A stretch of DNA of 64,000 nucleotides, from contig JBFWSW010000014.1 of NCBI GenBank assembly GCA_050248155.1, forward strand, positions 1 to 64,000. Reading direction: 5' to 3'. The first letter of the stretch is position 1; each line of letters starts with the position of its first letter. This DNA is from VFMC01 sp050248155 (GTDB lineage Bacteria > Actinomycetota > Acidimicrobiia > Acidimicrobiales > Ilumatobacteraceae). Positions 1-7,681 of the stretch are shown piece by piece. The notes under the pieces are model-generated. The model saw only the letters and a list, made by a program, of their open reading frames with translations, made no database searches and was not told where the DNA came from. The position numbers and the translations under genes were made by a program.

Positions 1-308
1 CCGCTGTGGATGAGGGCGTTGGCGGCGAGCACAACGGTCGAGAAGAAGGGTGCGCACAGGAGCGACCGGCCCATCTCCTCGAGCACGATGCCGAGCTCGA
101 CGTAGCTGTAGCCCGAACCGCCGAACTCCTCGGGCACGATCAGGCCCTGCAGGCCCATCTGCTCACCCATCTGCGACCAGACCGACGCGTCGAAGCCGTT
201 CTCGGTCTCCATCTGCTCGCGCACGGCGGACTCGGGGCTCTTGGCCTCGAGGAACTGGCGGACGGTCTTGCGCAGCTCTTCTTGTTCTTCGGTGAAGGCA
301 AAGTTCAT
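1..308 (-). CDS. Acyl-CoA dehydrogenase, N-terminal part (cut by window edge)
   Basis: The first 102 codons encode the N-terminal helical domain of an FAD-dependent acyl-CoA dehydrogenase, which oxidises acyl-CoA thioesters to enoyl-CoA. The start reads MNFAFTEEQEELRKTVRQFL, followed by a typical L-x-V-P-E-E-F-G-G-S-G segment and an EEMGRSLL helix, as usual for this domain. The ATG at 308-306 gives the normal family start. The FAD-binding and catalytic parts lie beyond base 1, so substrate range cannot be judged. It is divergent from the toxin-antitoxin pair that begins 66 bases away. Confidence 0.88.
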   Translation of the reverse strand, partial: MNFAFTEEQEELRKTVRQFLEAKSPESAVREQMETENGFDASVWSQMGEQMGLQGLIVPEEFGGSGYSYVELGIVLEEMGRSLLCAPFFSTVVLAANALIHS

Positions 309-352
309 GGGACGGAAGTGTCGCCCGCATCTCCCCCTGCGGCAAATCGTTC

Positions 353-372
353 TGTGTACACTCGCGTACACA
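353..372. promoter_or_regulatory. Palindromic operator in front of the antitoxin gene
   Basis: A perfect 7-bp inverted repeat, TGTGTAC-N6-GTACACA, ends one base before the antitoxin ATG at 374. A TACACT -10-like box (357-362) lies inside it. Phd/YefM antitoxins usually repress their own operon by binding such a palindrome, so autoregulation is the natural reading; this is inferred. Confidence 0.55.
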
Positions 373-373
373 C

Positions 374-664
374 ATGACTGCCCGTCCGATCGGCATCCGC
401 GAGCTGCGCGCCGACCTCGCCGCGCACGTCCGCCGTGCGGCGAACGGCGAACCGGCCATCGTCTCGGTGCAAGGCCGACCCGCCGCCGCCCTCGTCCCCC
501 TCGCGATGAGCGATGAGCGGCGATCCGCCACTCATCTCTCATCGCTCGTGGCTGCCGGCGGGGTGGTCCCGCCACGGCGCACGGATGGGCGCTTGCCCGA
601 ACGCACCGTGACCGTCTGGGGAAACGTCCGCCTCGACCGCCTGCTGCGCGAGATCCGCGGGTGA
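374..664 (+). CDS. Phd/YefM-type antitoxin of a type II toxin-antitoxin pair
   Basis: A 96-residue protein with the antitoxin N-terminus (IGIRELRADLAAHVRRAANG, residues 6-25) and the GRPAAALVPL strand, followed by the usual short tail ending LLREIRG that binds a VapC toxin. It should neutralise the PIN toxin encoded next and repress the operon through the palindrome at 353-372. Its stop overlaps the toxin GTG by four bases. Residues 44-58 are encoded by a copy of a 43-bp palindromic repeat seen twice elsewhere in the window, so a mobile repeat seems to have entered the linker without breaking the frame. Confidence 0.82.
   Translation: MTARPIGIRELRADLAAHVRRAANGEPAIVSVQGRPAAALVPLAMSDERRSATHLSSLVAAGGVVPPRRTDGRLPERTVTVWGNVRLDRLLREIRG
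503..545. repeat. 43-bp palindromic repeat, copy 1 (inside a coding region)
   Basis: Nearly identical to copies at 18441-18483 and 43851-43893 (three differences from copy 2). The right arm GCCACTCATCTCTCATCGC is intact; the left arm carries two changes that break pairing. The repeat is flanked on both sides by TC, so a 2-base target duplication would make a 45-base in-frame insertion; the other copies show no such duplication. Confidence 0.85.
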
Positions 665-1065
665 CGCTCTACCTCGATGCCAGCGCCCTGGTCGCGCTGC
701 ACCTCGACCAGCCCGCACGGACCGTCGTGCACGACGCGATGGACGCAGATCCCGACTGGTGCACGAGCGGGCTGACGCTGATGGAGTCCCTCGCGCTCGT
801 CGACCGGGTCACCGACGAGCCCATCATCCGCGACGACCTCGAGGACCTCGTCCGTCTCACCTGGGATCGCCTCGCTGTCGTGCCCGTCGATCAACGCTGC
901 ATCGACCGGGCGACGACGCTCATGCGGAACCAGCCACTGCGATTGAGCGACGCGCTGCACCTCGCCGCCGCCGACCGGCTCCCCCGCCCCGTGCGCTTCG
1001 TCACCTTTGACCCGGCCCAGATCCCGGTCGCGCTCGCCCTCGGATTCGACGTCGTCTCCACCTGA
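661..1065 (+). CDS. vapC: PIN-domain ribonuclease toxin, VapC family
   Basis: A 134-residue PIN-domain protein, the normal size of VapC toxins, which cut RNA with Mg2+ at an acidic site. The expected residues are visible: D6 (LYLDASALVAL), E42 (LMESLAL), D97 (LSDALHLAAA) and D117 (FVTFD). The GTG start lies inside the antitoxin stop (GTGA), giving translational coupling. The gene ends 20 bases from the 3' end of a second, oppositely oriented toxin gene. Confidence 0.88.
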   Translation: MTLYLDASALVALHLDQPARTVVHDAMDADPDWCTSGLTLMESLALVDRVTDEPIIRDDLEDLVRLTWDRLAVVPVDQRCIDRATTLMRNQPLRLSDALHLAAADRLPRPVRFVTFDPAQIPVALALGFDVVST

Positions 1066-1085
1066 CCGGCACGGTGGCGCCGCGG

Positions 1086-1484
1086 TCACGCAAGCTCGAT
1101 CGGGCGCAGGCCACCGGACGTCACGGCCTGCATCCAGGGGCCCTGGGGGTTCGTCTCGACGACGGCGACGATCGTCGGCCAGTGCCGTTCAAGGATCGCC
1201 ACGCTCTCGGCGGTGCTCTGACTACCGGTCCCGGTGAGGACGAACCCACGCACGAGATGGATCAGCCATGCGCGCCGCTCGACCGGCCGATAGCGGATGC
1301 GCTTGTCCCGGGTGATGACAACCAATCGTCGAGCGCCGATGATGGGGAGCCAGACGTCGTCCGGCGTCTGGCGCGGCACCTCCGGAAGGTCCGGATGCCC
1401 CGGGTACACGACGCCATCATGGGCCTCGGTGAGGGCCTTTCCGAGCGCCAGGTCGTTCTCGTCGACGAAGAACCTGGCGGACAT
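1086..1484 (-). CDS. PIN-like toxin, VapC45-type
   Basis: A 132-residue protein starting MSARFFVDENDLALGKAL, the acidic VDEN start of the PIN-like/DUF5615 toxins, with a second acidic residue in VVITRDKRIR (D60). Size and gene order match M. tuberculosis Rv2019 (VapC45), which follows its antitoxin Rv2018. It starts six bases after the antitoxin stop, so the two are co-transcribed. Toxin activity is inferred from family and context; the exact RNA target cannot be read from sequence. Confidence 0.75.
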   Translation of the reverse strand: MSARFFVDENDLALGKALTEAHDGVVYPGHPDLPEVPRQTPDDVWLPIIGARRLVVITRDKRIRYRPVERRAWLIHLVRGFVLTGTGSQSTAESVAILERHWPTIVAVVETNPQGPWMQAVTSGGLRPIELA

Positions 1485-1490
1485 GACGGG

Positions 1491-2183
1491 CTACGCCGCC
1501 AACGAGCGGAACTGCTCCTCGTAGGCGACGGCGGCCCGGACGCTCGCGATGTCGATCTCGTATGCCGCTGCGATCTCGGCCAACGACTCACCCGCATCGT
1601 GCAGCTCCCACAGGCGATCGGTCGTCACGCCCGACACCGCGGGGCGGCCGAACCGGATGAGAGGATCGATCACGACCGGCGAGGCGTCCCCGGCCGGTCG
1701 CAATCGGAGCGCGTCGCCGCTTGCCCCCGGATCGAACTCGACCTTCTTGAAGAAGCGGTTGGTCTCGGGCGTCATCAAGATCTCCTGGCCGGAGCGGATC
1801 ACGATCGCGATCGCCTGGGGGAGCTCGTTTCGCTCCTGCAGCTCGAGGACGAGCTCTCGGTCGTACACATAGGGCTTTGCCGTGGCAAGCGGGTACGGGG
1901 TGCCGAGCTCGCGCCGAAGCCCCGCGATGACGGGACGCAATCGTTGCAGCGGCACCCCCTTGCGCCGGTACTCGCGCAGATAGCCGAGCTCGACAAACTC
2001 TCCCCAGGTCACGATCTCGTCGCCCGTAGTTTCCGGTCGGATCACCGGCGGGTACGAGACACCCTGCCGAACCTCGCCGTCGAGCCACGCGCGCGTCCGA
2101 TCGGACCGCAGACCCAGCAAGCCCGCCGCCTCGGCGACTCCGTACACAGGTCGCTCGAGAATCGATGCCGTCGACATGCTCAC
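1491..2183 (-). CDS. DUF433 antitoxin, VapB45-type
   Basis: A 230-residue protein with an N-terminal helix-turn-helix-like segment (VYGVAEAAGLLGL, near residues 13-25) and a C-terminal DUF433 region (near 150-215, with VIDPLIRFGRPAVSGV and LAEIAAAYEI). This two-part layout and length resemble Rv2018/VapB45, partner of a PIN-like toxin. The start is GTG at 2183; an ATG two codons later is an alternative. A CATGAT box six bases upstream of the GTG would give a leaderless mRNA. Confidence 0.75.
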   Translation of the reverse strand: MSMSTASILERPVYGVAEAAGLLGLRSDRTRAWLDGEVRQGVSYPPVIRPETTGDEIVTWGEFVELGYLREYRRKGVPLQRLRPVIAGLRRELGTPYPLATAKPYVYDRELVLELQERNELPQAIAIVIRSGQEILMTPETNRFFKKVEFDPGASGDALRLRPAGDASPVVIDPLIRFGRPAVSGVTTDRLWELHDAGESLAEIAAAYEIDIASVRAAVAYEEQFRSLAA

Positions 2184-2312
2184 GCCAACATCATGCCTCA
2201 GGGCTGTGCCGCTCCATCGGCTTCCTTCGGCGCTGCGTCACCGTGAGCGACGATGAGGAATCGACAGACGGTTGCCGCTTCGTCCTGTCCGGCACGGTGG
2301 CAGACTGGTTCC

Positions 2313-2927
2313 ATGACGACGCTGCACTGGGCCGACGGTCAGATGGAGATCCACAGGGTGGTCGTCGGGTCGTACGACAACAACGTGTTCGTCGTGCGCT
2401 GCCGGCACACCGGCGAGTCGGTGCTGATCGACGCGGCCAACGAGCACGAACGGCTGCTCGAGCTGTGCCGACGGCTGAACGTGCAGCGGGTGCTCGAGAC
2501 CCACGGCCACTGGGACCACATCGGCGCGGTGCCGCAGATGCGCGAGGCCGGCTACGAGGTCGCCGTCACCAGCCAGGACGCCCCGATGCTGAAAGACGTC
2601 GGCTACGACGTGTTCCTCGACGATGCCGAGGTGATCCAGGTCGGCCGACTGCGGCTGCACGCGATCCACAACCCTGGCCATACGCCCGGCTCGATCTCGT
2701 TCCTCGTCGAGGGCTCGCCCGTGCTGTTCTCCGGCGACACGTTGTTCCCCGGCGGACCGGGCGCCACGGGATTCCCCGGTGGCGACTTCGAGACGATCAT
2801 CCGCTCGATCGACGACAAGCTGTTCACGCTGCCCGCCCACACGGTCGTCATGCCGGGCCACGGTGTCGACACGACGATCGGCAACGAGCGCCCGCACCTG
2901 GCCGAGTGGATCGAGCGTGGTTGGTAG
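2313..2927 (+). CDS. Metallo-beta-lactamase-fold hydrolase, glyoxalase II-like
   Basis: A 204-residue metallo-hydrolase with the dinuclear metal motif THGHWDHIG (H64, H66, D68, H69), then NPGHTPGS, SGDTLFPGG and a terminal PGHG. This pattern fits the glyoxalase II/thioesterase branch that splits thioesters such as hydroxyacylglutathione or mycothiol analogues. The ATG at 2313 follows a CAGACT -10-like box by six bases, supporting this start over one 20 codons upstream. The true substrate is unknown. It overlaps the next gene by 11 bases. Confidence 0.85.
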   Translation: MTTLHWADGQMEIHRVVVGSYDNNVFVVRCRHTGESVLIDAANEHERLLELCRRLNVQRVLETHGHWDHIGAVPQMREAGYEVAVTSQDAPMLKDVGYDVFLDDAEVIQVGRLRLHAIHNPGHTPGSISFLVEGSPVLFSGDTLFPGGPGATGFPGGDFETIIRSIDDKLFTLPAHTVVMPGHGVDTTIGNERPHLAEWIERGW

Positions 2928-4089
2928 CCCGCTCGAGGGCCAGTCCACGCCGGCCGGCGCCGGCACCGCCCCGCTCGCAGCCGACACACCCGACGACTGG
3001 CGACGCAGGACGTTCGACGACTTCATCCGGTCACGCTCCCCCGGGCTCGACGCGGTCCGGCTGATCCTCGCGTTCCTCGTCCTCGTCAGCCACACCTGGC
3101 CGCTCGGGGGCTTCGGTCGCGAGCCACGGTCGCCGCTGTCGCCCGACCTGACCCTCGGCGGCTTCGCCGTCGCCGGGTTCTTCGCGATCAGCGGGATGCT
3201 CGTCGGCCGCTCGGCTCTCTCGCGGCCGACCGCCGCGTTCGCACGGGCGAGAGCGGCGCGCATCGCCCCCGCCTTCTGGACCGCCCTCCTCGTGGGAGCG
3301 TTCGTCGTCGCCCCACTCGGGTGGTACCACGCCCACGACACGCTCTCGGGGTTCCTCACGATCGAACCCGGCGGCCCGGTGACGCACGTGCTGCGCGGCG
3401 CCCTCTTCCCCATCGACTTCCCCTACGGCATCACGAGCGTGTTCGTGAACGACACGCCGTTCGGCCGATCGACCGGGAGCTCGTTCGTCAACGGCTCGCT
3501 GTGGACGCTGCCTCACGAGATGCGCTGCTACCTCGTCATCGGTGTGGTCGCCGTGATCGCCCGTCGGTGGGGCGGCCGCCGCGCCGTGGTCGCGGCGTGG
3601 CTCGTCGTCGCGGTGCTGGCGGTCGCCTACTGGAAGCGCGGCGGCCCGACCGGCTTCGTGCTCGACGACTACGTCGGCGCGCAGCTCGTCATGTTCCTGT
3701 TCGTCTTCCTGTCCGGCGCCGTGGTCGGGCTGTGGGCCGATCGCGTCCGCCTGTTCGGCGTGCTGCCGCTCGTCGCGCTCGCGATCGCATCGCTCGCCGG
3801 ACACTCGTCGGTGTTCCTGGCCGAGCACGTCAGCGGCGCCGCGCTCGCGCTCGTCCTGCCGCCGATCGCCGCTGCGCTCGAACCGCTCGGCCGCCTGCTG
3901 CGCGGCAACGACGTCTCGTACGGCCTCTACCTCTACGCGTGGCCGGTGCAGCAGCTGATCGCGATGTACTGGGCTCCGGGCGGCGCGGCGACCTTCGTGA
4001 TCGCTTCGACCGCGTGCACGCTGTCGCTCGCCGCGGCCAGCTGGTTCCTCGTCGAGCGACCTGTGATGCAGCGATGGCGGCGAGCGTGA
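2917..4089 (+). CDS. Integral membrane acyltransferase, acyltransferase-3 family
   Basis: A roughly 390-residue, multi-span membrane protein. It begins with the family signature LDAVRLILAFLVLVSHTWPLGG, in which the histidine is the expected catalytic residue, and has about ten hydrophobic segments ending in YGLYLYAWPVQQLI. Members O-acetylate or acylate sugars, lipids or peptidoglycan at the membrane. The GTG at 2917 overlaps the preceding metallo-hydrolase and precedes a short soluble N-terminus. It heads a chain of overlapping genes with a small unknown protein and a desaturase. Confidence 0.85.
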   Translation: MVGSPLEGQSTPAGAGTAPLAADTPDDWRRRTFDDFIRSRSPGLDAVRLILAFLVLVSHTWPLGGFGREPRSPLSPDLTLGGFAVAGFFAISGMLVGRSALSRPTAAFARARAARIAPAFWTALLVGAFVVAPLGWYHAHDTLSGFLTIEPGGPVTHVLRGALFPIDFPYGITSVFVNDTPFGRSTGSSFVNGSLWTLPHEMRCYLVIGVVAVIARRWGGRRAVVAAWLVVAVLAVAYWKRGGPTGFVLDDYVGAQLVMFLFVFLSGAVVGLWADRVRLFGVLPLVALAIASLAGHSSVFLAEHVSGAALALVLPPIAAALEPLGRLLRGNDVSYGLYLYAWPVQQLIAMYWAPGGAATFVIASTACTLSLAAASWFLVERPVMQRWRRA

Positions 4090-4478
4090 ACGAACGACCG
4101 CTCCGGTACGACGAACGACCCGACGACACCACGCCGGTGCACACCGACGACCTGCCGGCCACGCCGACGCGTGACCGGAACATCGTCGCGACGGCCTGGA
4201 TCGAAGCTCCGACCGAGCTGCTGACGCTCGGCGACGACCTGCCGGGACAGCCCGTCGCGACGTACAAGCGCCGCATCGGCGAGTGGCTGCTGTGGCGGGC
4301 CGGCCCGGCGAGCGGCGGCGACGCCCGGTACTGGGCCGCCCACGCCGGCGACCTGACCCGCCAGCACACCTTCCGACTCTGGCCCGACGGATCGGGCGAG
4401 GGGGCGGGCCCCAGCGGCACGACCCACGCCAGGTTCCGCCTCTGGAAAGAAGACCTGGCGGGTCGCGGGATATCGTGA
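4086..4478 (+). CDS. Conserved-looking hypothetical protein
   Basis: I do not recognise this 130-residue soluble protein. Its N-terminal 30 residues are polar and proline-rich; the rest is compact with repeated Trp residues (EWLLWRAGPASGG, ARYWAAHAGDL). No membrane segment or known catalytic motif is visible. The GTG at 4086 overlaps the acyltransferase stop as GTGA and its own TGA overlaps the desaturase GTG, so it is locked between two lipid or surface enzymes and may assist one of them. An ATG at 4074 is possible. Confidence 0.65.
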   Translation: MNERPLRYDERPDDTTPVHTDDLPATPTRDRNIVATAWIEAPTELLTLGDDLPGQPVATYKRRIGEWLLWRAGPASGGDARYWAAHAGDLTRQHTFRLWPDGSGEGAGPSGTTHARFRLWKEDLAGRGIS

Positions 4479-5452
4479 TCGGGGTGGAAACGACCGCTGG
4501 GGCGAACATGGTGCCGCAGGTCCTTCCGGTGGCCCACGAGACCGCGTCGCTCCGCGCCGACGGGCGCGCCAAGCCCGAGGTGCGCGAGCAGTTGCGCCGC
4601 ATCCCGTCGTGGCGCAACGCGCTCTCGGTCGTCGGGCTGTACGTGCAGACCGCGGTCATCATCGTCGTCGCGGTGCGCTGGGCCCCGTGGACGGTCGTGC
4701 CGGCGATCCTGCTCATGGGCCGCACGCACGCGCAGTTCGCATCGCTGATGCACGAGGCCGCCCACCGCCTGTTGTTCTCGAACAAGCGCGCCAACGACCT
4801 CGTCGGCCGGTGGGTGCTGGGCTTCCCCAGCTTCACGTCCACCGACGCCTACCGGCGCGTGCACATGGCACACCATCGCCAGGAGTTCGGCCCGGACGAG
4901 CCCGACATCCCGCTCTACCGCGGCTACCCCATCGCGCCCGACAGCTTCCGCCGCAAGCTCGTCCGTGACGCCACGGGCCGGACGGGTCTCAAGCTCATGC
5001 GCGGCCTGTTCGCCGCGGCCCGCTCGTCGGACAGGCGGGCACGGCTCACCTTCTGGAAGATCATGGGTGTGCAGGCACTGCTGCTGGCGGCTGCGATCGT
5101 CAGCGGTCACTGGTGGGTGTACCCGGTGCTGTGGGTGCTGCCGTACCTGACGGTGTGGCGCGTCATCAACCGGCTGCGATCGATCGCCGAGCATGGCGGC
5201 ATGGTGATGTCGAGCGACCGTCGCGAGACGACGCACTCGGTGGCGCAGTCGCTGCCTGCCCGGTTTGCGCTGGTGCCGTACCACATCGGCTGGCACCTCG
5301 CCCACCACGTCGATTCCGGCATCCCGTTCCGCAACCTGCCGCGACTGCACCGCATGCTGCACGAGAGCGGGTACGTCGACTCGTCCATCGAGTACCCGTC
5401 GTACACGGCGTTGTGGCGCAAGCTCGCGTCCGGCTCGACGCAGCCGCGCTGA
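4475..5452 (+). CDS. Membrane fatty-acid desaturase family protein
   Basis: A 325-residue di-iron membrane enzyme with the three histidine boxes of the desaturase/hydroxylase superfamily: HEAAH (93-97), HMAHH (130-134) and HLAHH near residue 280. Hydrophobic pairs lie before the first box and around residues 200-230. It probably desaturates or hydroxylates lipid acyl chains or a related substrate. The GTG start overlaps the previous stop as GTGA; an ATG at 4508 is an alternative. Confidence 0.85.
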   Translation: MIGVETTAGANMVPQVLPVAHETASLRADGRAKPEVREQLRRIPSWRNALSVVGLYVQTAVIIVVAVRWAPWTVVPAILLMGRTHAQFASLMHEAAHRLLFSNKRANDLVGRWVLGFPSFTSTDAYRRVHMAHHRQEFGPDEPDIPLYRGYPIAPDSFRRKLVRDATGRTGLKLMRGLFAAARSSDRRARLTFWKIMGVQALLLAAAIVSGHWWVYPVLWVLPYLTVWRVINRLRSIAEHGGMVMSSDRRETTHSVAQSLPARFALVPYHIGWHLAHHVDSGIPFRNLPRLHRMLHESGYVDSSIEYPSYTALWRKLASGSTQPR

Positions 5453-5469
5453 CCCCGAGGGCCGACGGC

Positions 5470-6849
5470 ATGGTCTCGATGCACCGGTGGAACGACGCCA
5501 CCGAGATGTTCGCCCACTCGGTCATCGGCTACGCCATCGAGCGAGTCCGGCTGCCGAAGGACCCACGGTGGGGCTCCCAACCGCGAGAGGTGCTCGAAGC
5601 GGCGCTGGCACACGCGATCAGCCCCGAGGGTGCAGGCTGGCACGAGGCGCTGCGGCTCGCTCGCGACGTGCTGATCCCCGCCTGCCGGCCGATGGACGAC
5701 CCGATGAACCTCGCGTACGTGCCGACGGCCCCCACCGTCGCGGCCACGATGTTCGACCTCGTCGTCAGCGCATCGTCGATCTTCGCCGGCATGTGGGAGG
5801 GCGGAGCGGGTGCGATCGCCGCCGAGAACCAGGCGCTGCGCTGGCTCGCCGACCTGGCCTCGTTCCCCGACACAGCCGGCGGTGTCTTCGTGTCGGGCGG
5901 CTCGGCCGCCAACCTCAGCGCCCTCGTCACCGCCCGCTTCGCGCACCTGCAGCAGCACGGCCGACACAAGCGGCTGGCGTTCGCCGCCACCACCGAGGTG
6001 CACGCATCCGTACGCGCGACTGCGCGGGTGATGGACGTCGAGGTGGTGACGGTCGAGGTCGACGATCGCGACCGGATGACGGGTGCGGCGCTGCAGGCTG
6101 CGCTCGTTGCGAACGATGCATCGGACGATCCGCTCGAGGTGTTCGCGGTCGTCGCGTCAGGCGGCACGACCAATGCCGGCGCCGTCGATCGGCTCGACGA
6201 GATCGGCGACGTGTGCCGGGCCCGCGACCTGTGGCTGCACGTCGACGGCGCATACGGGCTCGCCGCGCTGTGCTCCGAGGAGGGGCGCCGGCGGTTGGGT
6301 GCGGTCGATCGCGCCGACAGCTTCGGGGTCGATCCGCACAAGTGGCTGTTCGCGCCGTACGACTGCGCGGCGCTGGTGTATCGCGACCCGATGCTCGCCG
6401 CAGCCGCGCACGCCCAGCACGGCGACTACCTCGACGCCGTCGACCGCCACGAGTGGAACCCCACCGACTACGCCTACCACCTCTCACGCCGCGCTCGTGG
6501 CCTGCCGCTGTGGTTCTCGCTCGCGACCTACGGCACCGATGCCTACGAGGCGGCCCTCGACACGACGCTGCGCACGGCATGGGCGTTCGCCGCATCCGTC
6601 GACCGCCGACCCGAGTTCGAGCTGCTGCTCGACCCCGAGCTGTCGATCGTGCTGTTCCGCCGTGTCGGATGGTCAGCCGAGCAGTACCAGGCCTGGAGCG
6701 CGAGTCGCGCCCGGGCCGGCGTCGCGCTGATCGTGCCGACGAAGTGGCGTGGCGAGGTGTGCTTCCGCGTGTGCGTCGTGCACCCGGAGACCACGATCGA
6801 CGCGCTCGAGGGCCTGCTCGACGACATGGCGAGCCCGACAGCGCCATGA
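5470..6849 (+). CDS. PLP-dependent decarboxylase, group II (aromatic/glutamate-like)
   Basis: A 459-residue type-I-fold PLP enzyme. The lysine binding PLP is in DPHKWLF (K291), preceded by HVDGAYG, where the aspartate contacts the pyridine nitrogen, and VSGGSAANL in the N-terminal half. This layout is that of group II decarboxylases acting on amino acids such as Trp, Tyr, Glu or 2,4-diaminobutyrate. The substrate cannot be assigned. It starts 17 bases after the desaturase gene and ends 58 bases before the suf operon. Confidence 0.83.
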   Translation: MVSMHRWNDATEMFAHSVIGYAIERVRLPKDPRWGSQPREVLEAALAHAISPEGAGWHEALRLARDVLIPACRPMDDPMNLAYVPTAPTVAATMFDLVVSASSIFAGMWEGGAGAIAAENQALRWLADLASFPDTAGGVFVSGGSAANLSALVTARFAHLQQHGRHKRLAFAATTEVHASVRATARVMDVEVVTVEVDDRDRMTGAALQAALVANDASDDPLEVFAVVASGGTTNAGAVDRLDEIGDVCRARDLWLHVDGAYGLAALCSEEGRRRLGAVDRADSFGVDPHKWLFAPYDCAALVYRDPMLAAAAHAQHGDYLDAVDRHEWNPTDYAYHLSRRARGLPLWFSLATYGTDAYEAALDTTLRTAWAFAASVDRRPEFELLLDPELSIVLFRRVGWSAEQYQAWSASRARAGVALIVPTKWRGEVCFRVCVVHPETTIDALEGLLDDMASPTAP

Positions 6850-6870
6850 CATCGTCCCCGCCCAGCGGGG

Positions 6871-6894
6871 TTTCCACTATGGCGATAGGGGAAA
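6871..6894. promoter_or_regulatory. Palindromic operator at the sufC-sufS-sufU promoter
   Basis: A 24-bp palindrome with arms TTTCCACTAT and ATAGGGGAAA around GGCG; nine of ten arm positions pair. It sits directly before the -10 box TACACT. Related palindromes lie at the sufD (17994-18017) and sufB (21169-21192) promoters, sharing the core CTAT-N4-ATAG with small changes. It is probably the site of the regulator that senses iron or Fe-S status; no such regulator is in the window. Confidence 0.72.
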
Positions 6895-6900
6895 TACACT
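6895..6900 (+). promoter_or_regulatory. -10 box TACACT of a leaderless sufC transcript
   Basis: TACACT ends seven bases before the sufC GTG at 6908, so transcription probably starts at or next to the start codon. No Shine-Dalgarno sequence is visible, which fits a leaderless mRNA. Confidence 0.5.
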
Positions 6901-6907
6901 GTCCCTC

Positions 6908-7681
6908 GTGAACCCTTCGACGACCCCGAGCGAGCTCTTCCGCATCGTGGATCTGCACGCCCGCCCCGCAGAGGCCGACGGTCCGACACCCGAGATCCTG
7001 CGCGGCTTGTCGCTGCAGGTGAACCGCGGCGAGGTGCACGCCATCATGGGGCCGAACGGTTCGGGCAAGAGCACACTCGCCAACGTGCTGCTCGGGTCGC
7101 CCGAGTACGAGGTCACCTCCGGATCGATCGTCTACCAGGGTGACGACATCACCGGGTGGCCGACCGACGTGCGCGCCAAGGCCGGCATCTTCCTCGCCTT
7201 CCAGTACCCGCAGGAGATCCCGGGCGTCTCGGTCATCCAGTTCCTTCGCCAAGCGCTGTCGGCCAGAAAGGGCATCGACTTGTCCGTGCTCGAGCTGCGG
7301 CTCGCCACGATGGACTGGATGAAGCGCCTCGGCATGGACAGCTCCTTCGTCGACCGCTACCTCAACGAGGGGTTCAGCGGTGGAGAGAAGAAGCGGAACG
7401 AGATCATGCAGATGGCGATCCTCGAACCAGAGCTCGCCGTGCTCGACGAGACCGACAGCGGCCTCGACATCGACGCGCTCCGGATCGTCGCCCAGGGAAT
7501 CCGTGAGGTGAGGGCAGACCGTGCCGAGATGGGTGTCGTGCTCATCACGCACTACCAGCGCCTGCTCGACGAGCTGCAACCCGATCACGTGCACATCCTC
7601 GTGAGCGGTCGCATCGTCGAGAGCGGTGGCATGGAGCTCGCCGAGCGACTCGAGCGCGACGGCTACGAGGCGTTCCGGTGA
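6908..7681 (+). CDS. sufC: Fe-S assembly ATPase SufC (first of two paralogues)
   Basis: A 257-residue ABC ATPase. Walker A GPNGSGKST, Q-loop FQYPQEIPGV, signature FSGGEKKRNE, Walker B LAVLDETDSGLD and the H-loop THYQRLL are all present; the GEKKRNE form is diagnostic of SufC. SufC powers the SufBCD scaffold that builds Fe-S clusters. Unusually it lies with sufS and sufU, while sufD, sufB and another sufC are elsewhere. The GTG start fits the -10 box and palindrome just upstream. Its stop overlaps the sufS GTG. Confidence 0.95.
   Translation: MNPSTTPSELFRIVDLHARPAEADGPTPEILRGLSLQVNRGEVHAIMGPNGSGKSTLANVLLGSPEYEVTSGSIVYQGDDITGWPTDVRAKAGIFLAFQYPQEIPGVSVIQFLRQALSARKGIDLSVLELRLATMDWMKRLGMDSSFVDRYLNEGFSGGEKKRNEIMQMAILEPELAVLDETDSGLDIDALRIVAQGIREVRADRAEMGVVLITHYQRLLDELQPDHVHILVSGRIVESGGMELAERLERDGYEAFR

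Noticed and set aside
3031..5362. Very long minus-strand open frames opposite the acyltransferase and desaturase genes
   Set aside because: High GC removes stop codons in shadow frames; these are Arg/Gly/Ala-rich, show no known domain and oppose well-recognised proteins.
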